A DNA stretch of 64,000 nucleotides from positions 97,562 to 161,561 of the IMG/VR virus record IMGVR_UViG_3300045253_000023; one strand, given 5' to 3'. Position numbers and translations under genes: made by a program. The stretch is from a virus. This document shows positions 62,512-64,000 of this stretch, piece by piece (within the stretch, counting starts at the first letter, position 1; each line of letters opens with the position of its first letter). The notes under the pieces were generated by a model. The model worked only from the letters and a program-made list of their open reading frames with translations. It ran no database searches and was not told the origin of the DNA.

Positions 62512-64000
62512 TGGCAGTCGTCACCCCAGCATCCAACAAGTCGCTTGAATGGTTTGTCAGCAAAGTCATTCCATCCTACATCATTGAGAACTTTTCCGGA
62601 ACTCCTGGCGCACCCTCATTGCCTCTTTTTGTGCAAAAGTTCTTTGAGTTTCTGAATCATAACTACATCGACACTGTTCGAGATGAATCAGGAAACATTC
62701 TCTCGCAGACGATCACGTGCCAAGGCGCATATCTGATCATCCAGAACCTGATTTCGTATGCGGATATTGATCAGACAATCACTGGATTCCTTCAGCACTT
62801 CAAAAATGAATATGCAGACAGCTTTCCATTCGTGGGAGACTTCGACGATCCTCAGAATTCAATAACTACAGACATTCGTCGTCTTATCAAGCACATCCGT
62901 GACTTCTATTTGTCGAAGGGAAGCATCTCATCGCTCAAGTTCTTCTTCATGGCGGCCTTCGGACAGGAGATATCTCTCTACTTTCCGACCGTTGATATCC
63001 TGCGAGTCTCAGATGGTAAATGGTTCCAGCCTGTCTATCTCGGAGCAATCAATCTCGACAATACTGCGCTCACAGATGTGCAGCTCGCCAATCTCCCTGA
63101 TCGCTACATCATCGGACAGACCTCGCTCGCTTCTGGATATATCCAGAAGATTGATACGGTCATCATTCCGAATGGCGTCGTTGATACTGCGCTCCATAAT
63201 TGGATATCGCTTGCGACCGTCAAGGGAACATTCCTCGATGGTGAGCAGATCAAGGTTTATGATTCAATCACAAATCAAGTCCTCTATACGCTGAAGCTAC
63301 AGGACAGAGGCTATTCGACTCTTGATGGAACCTATCCTGCGCGCCCATATCACTACAAGGGACTCTGGGAAAATGGATTCCACTACAAGACTGGCGATGT
63401 CGTTGCTGTTCTTGCCTCGCAGTTCTCTGTTCCTCCTGCGGCCTGGAATCATTCGACATCCTATACAGTCGGCAATCAAGTAACAGTTTCTGGTTCGCCA
63501 TATATTTGGCAGTGCACAGCAAATGTCGGCCCTGTCGGAACAACCGTCACTCCACCGACTGATCTCTCACATTGGACAAAGATTGTTTTCTGGGTAGCAA
63601 AAGAGGAATTCACCTCGCTGACTCAGCCCCAGTGGCAGGTCGGCTTCTACTCGCATGCGTCAATCGTTGTATATTCCGGACAGGTGTATCAAGTCAAGAA
63701 CAATCGACAGACGTGGAAGGGAGCAGTCTCTCCAAATCTGGACGCAAACAATTGGGCTCCTCTCGGTTTGATTTCCGGAACCGTCACTCCGAACGTTTGG
63801 TCCGCATCAAACACCTACACGAATGGAGACATCGTACAATACAATCTCGGCACATTCTGGGTCGCATATCAGCTCAGATACTTCCGATCGCAATTTGTTA
63901 ACAACTCCAATCCATCGGTTGATACAATCAATTGGAATCATCTCTCCTCGGACTCGGCTGCGAACTACACTCTTATTCCTCCTGGAACCGTCTACAATTG
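62511..64000 (+). CDS. 7: gp7-like baseplate wedge protein with carbohydrate-binding-type repeats (partial)
   Basis: The ATG overlaps the gp6 stop (TAATG), and the frame is open to the window's end, so the protein is cut at residue 496. The N-terminus (NKSLEWFVSKVIPSYIIENF, then IRRLIKHIRDFYLSKGSISS, SLKFFFMAAFG) matches T4-type baseplate proteins that follow gp6 (gp7/gp8). From residue about 310 there are at least three CBM5/12-like repeats (SYTVGNQVTVSGSPYIWQ, IVVYSGQVYQVKN, TYTNGDIVQYNLGTFWVAY), which may bind cell-wall sugars. Confidence 0.78.
   Translation, partial: MAVVTPASNKSLEWFVSKVIPSYIIENFSGTPGAPSLPLFVQKFFEFLNHNYIDTVRDESGNILSQTITCQGAYLIIQNLISYADIDQTITGFLQHFKNEYADSFPFVGDFDDPQNSITTDIRRLIKHIRDFYLSKGSISSLKFFFMAAFGQEISLYFPTVDILRVSDGKWFQPVYLGAINLDNTALTDVQLANLPDRYIIGQTSLASGYIQKIDTVIIPNGVVDTALHNWISLATVKGTFLDGEQIKVYDSITNQVLYTLKLQDRGYSTLDGTYPARPYHYKGLWENGFHYKTGDVVAVLASQFSVPPAAWNHSTSYTVGNQVTVSGSPYIWQCTANVGPVGTTVTPPTDLSHWTKIVFWVAKEEFTSLTQPQWQVGFYSHASIVVYSGQVYQVKNNRQTWKGAVSPNLDANNWAPLGLISGTVTPNVWSASNTYTNGDIVQYNLGTFWVAYQLRYFRSQFVNNSNPSVDTINWNHLSSDSAANYTLIPPGTVYN

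Noticed and set aside
1-64000. CRISPR arrays, insertion sequences or integrase attachment sites
   Set aside because: No regularly spaced repeats, transposase or integrase-like frames were seen.

Overview
This window is a stretch of a large T4-type contractile-tail bacteriophage genome. The evidence is a T4-style replication set (gp39/gp52 topoisomerase, gp32, gp59, RNase H, DNA ligase, RNA ligase 1, DexA-like exonuclease), a gp33-like late transcription factor and a T4-style baseplate/tail block (gp4, gp19-, gp26-, gp48/54-, gp53-, gp27-, gp5-, gp25-, gp6- and gp7-like). Genes are tightly packed, often with 4-8 base stop/start overlaps and AGGAG-type ribosome binding sites. The host is probably a Gram-negative bacterium: there is a lipoprotein, an outer-membrane beta-barrel and a SleB-type endolysin. 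The phage carries a circularly permuted, two-piece tmRNA, a gene form known from alpha- and betaproteobacteria and cyanobacteria, which makes a proteobacterial host the best guess.

Layout. 0-3.4 kb: four tRNA genes (two Thr, two with Leu anticodons) among small genes. 3.4-6.6 kb: a translationally coupled four-gene operon (class II glutamine amidotransferase, amidoligase-like protein, GNAT, alpha-glutamyl/putrescinyl-thymine pyrophosphorylase clade 3-like protein) that looks like a thymine hypermodification module. 6.6-28 kb: many short early genes in blocks, each headed by a near-identical sigma70-like promoter, with a UvrD-like helicase, RNA ligase, GT2 glycosyltransferase, metallophosphoesterase and the NadM-Nudix/NadV NAD+ salvage pair. 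26.8-27.3 kb: permuted tmRNA, followed by an endolysin. 28-41 kb: topoisomerase, DHFR, RNase H, ligase, a tandem trio of paralogues, an outer-membrane protein, an exonuclease and a thymidylate synthase homologue. 41-47 kb: PhoH (minus strand), a SLOG protein, a TET/JBP-type dioxygenase and a P-loop kinase. 47-51 kb: exonuclease, gp33, gp59, gp32. 51-56.3 kb (minus strand): head completion and tail genes ending in a long tape measure protein. 56.4-64 kb (plus strand): baseplate hub and wedge genes, the last running off the window.

How it fits together. The thymidylate synthase homologue, TET/JBP dioxygenase, P-loop kinase, pyrophosphorylase-like protein and amidoligase/GATase/GNAT cluster together suggest that the phage DNA carries an amino-acid- or amine-type hypermodified pyrimidine. 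NadV and NadM would rebuild NAD+ from nicotinamide. The tmRNA and tRNAs support late translation or tag host/phage proteins. Early genes appear to be served by about a dozen copies of one promoter. A weaker TAAATA/TAAGTA box before several genes may be a gp33-dependent late promoter. A T8 slippery run at the end of the gp26-like gene, directly upstream of the tape measure gene, is a candidate -1 frameshift site.
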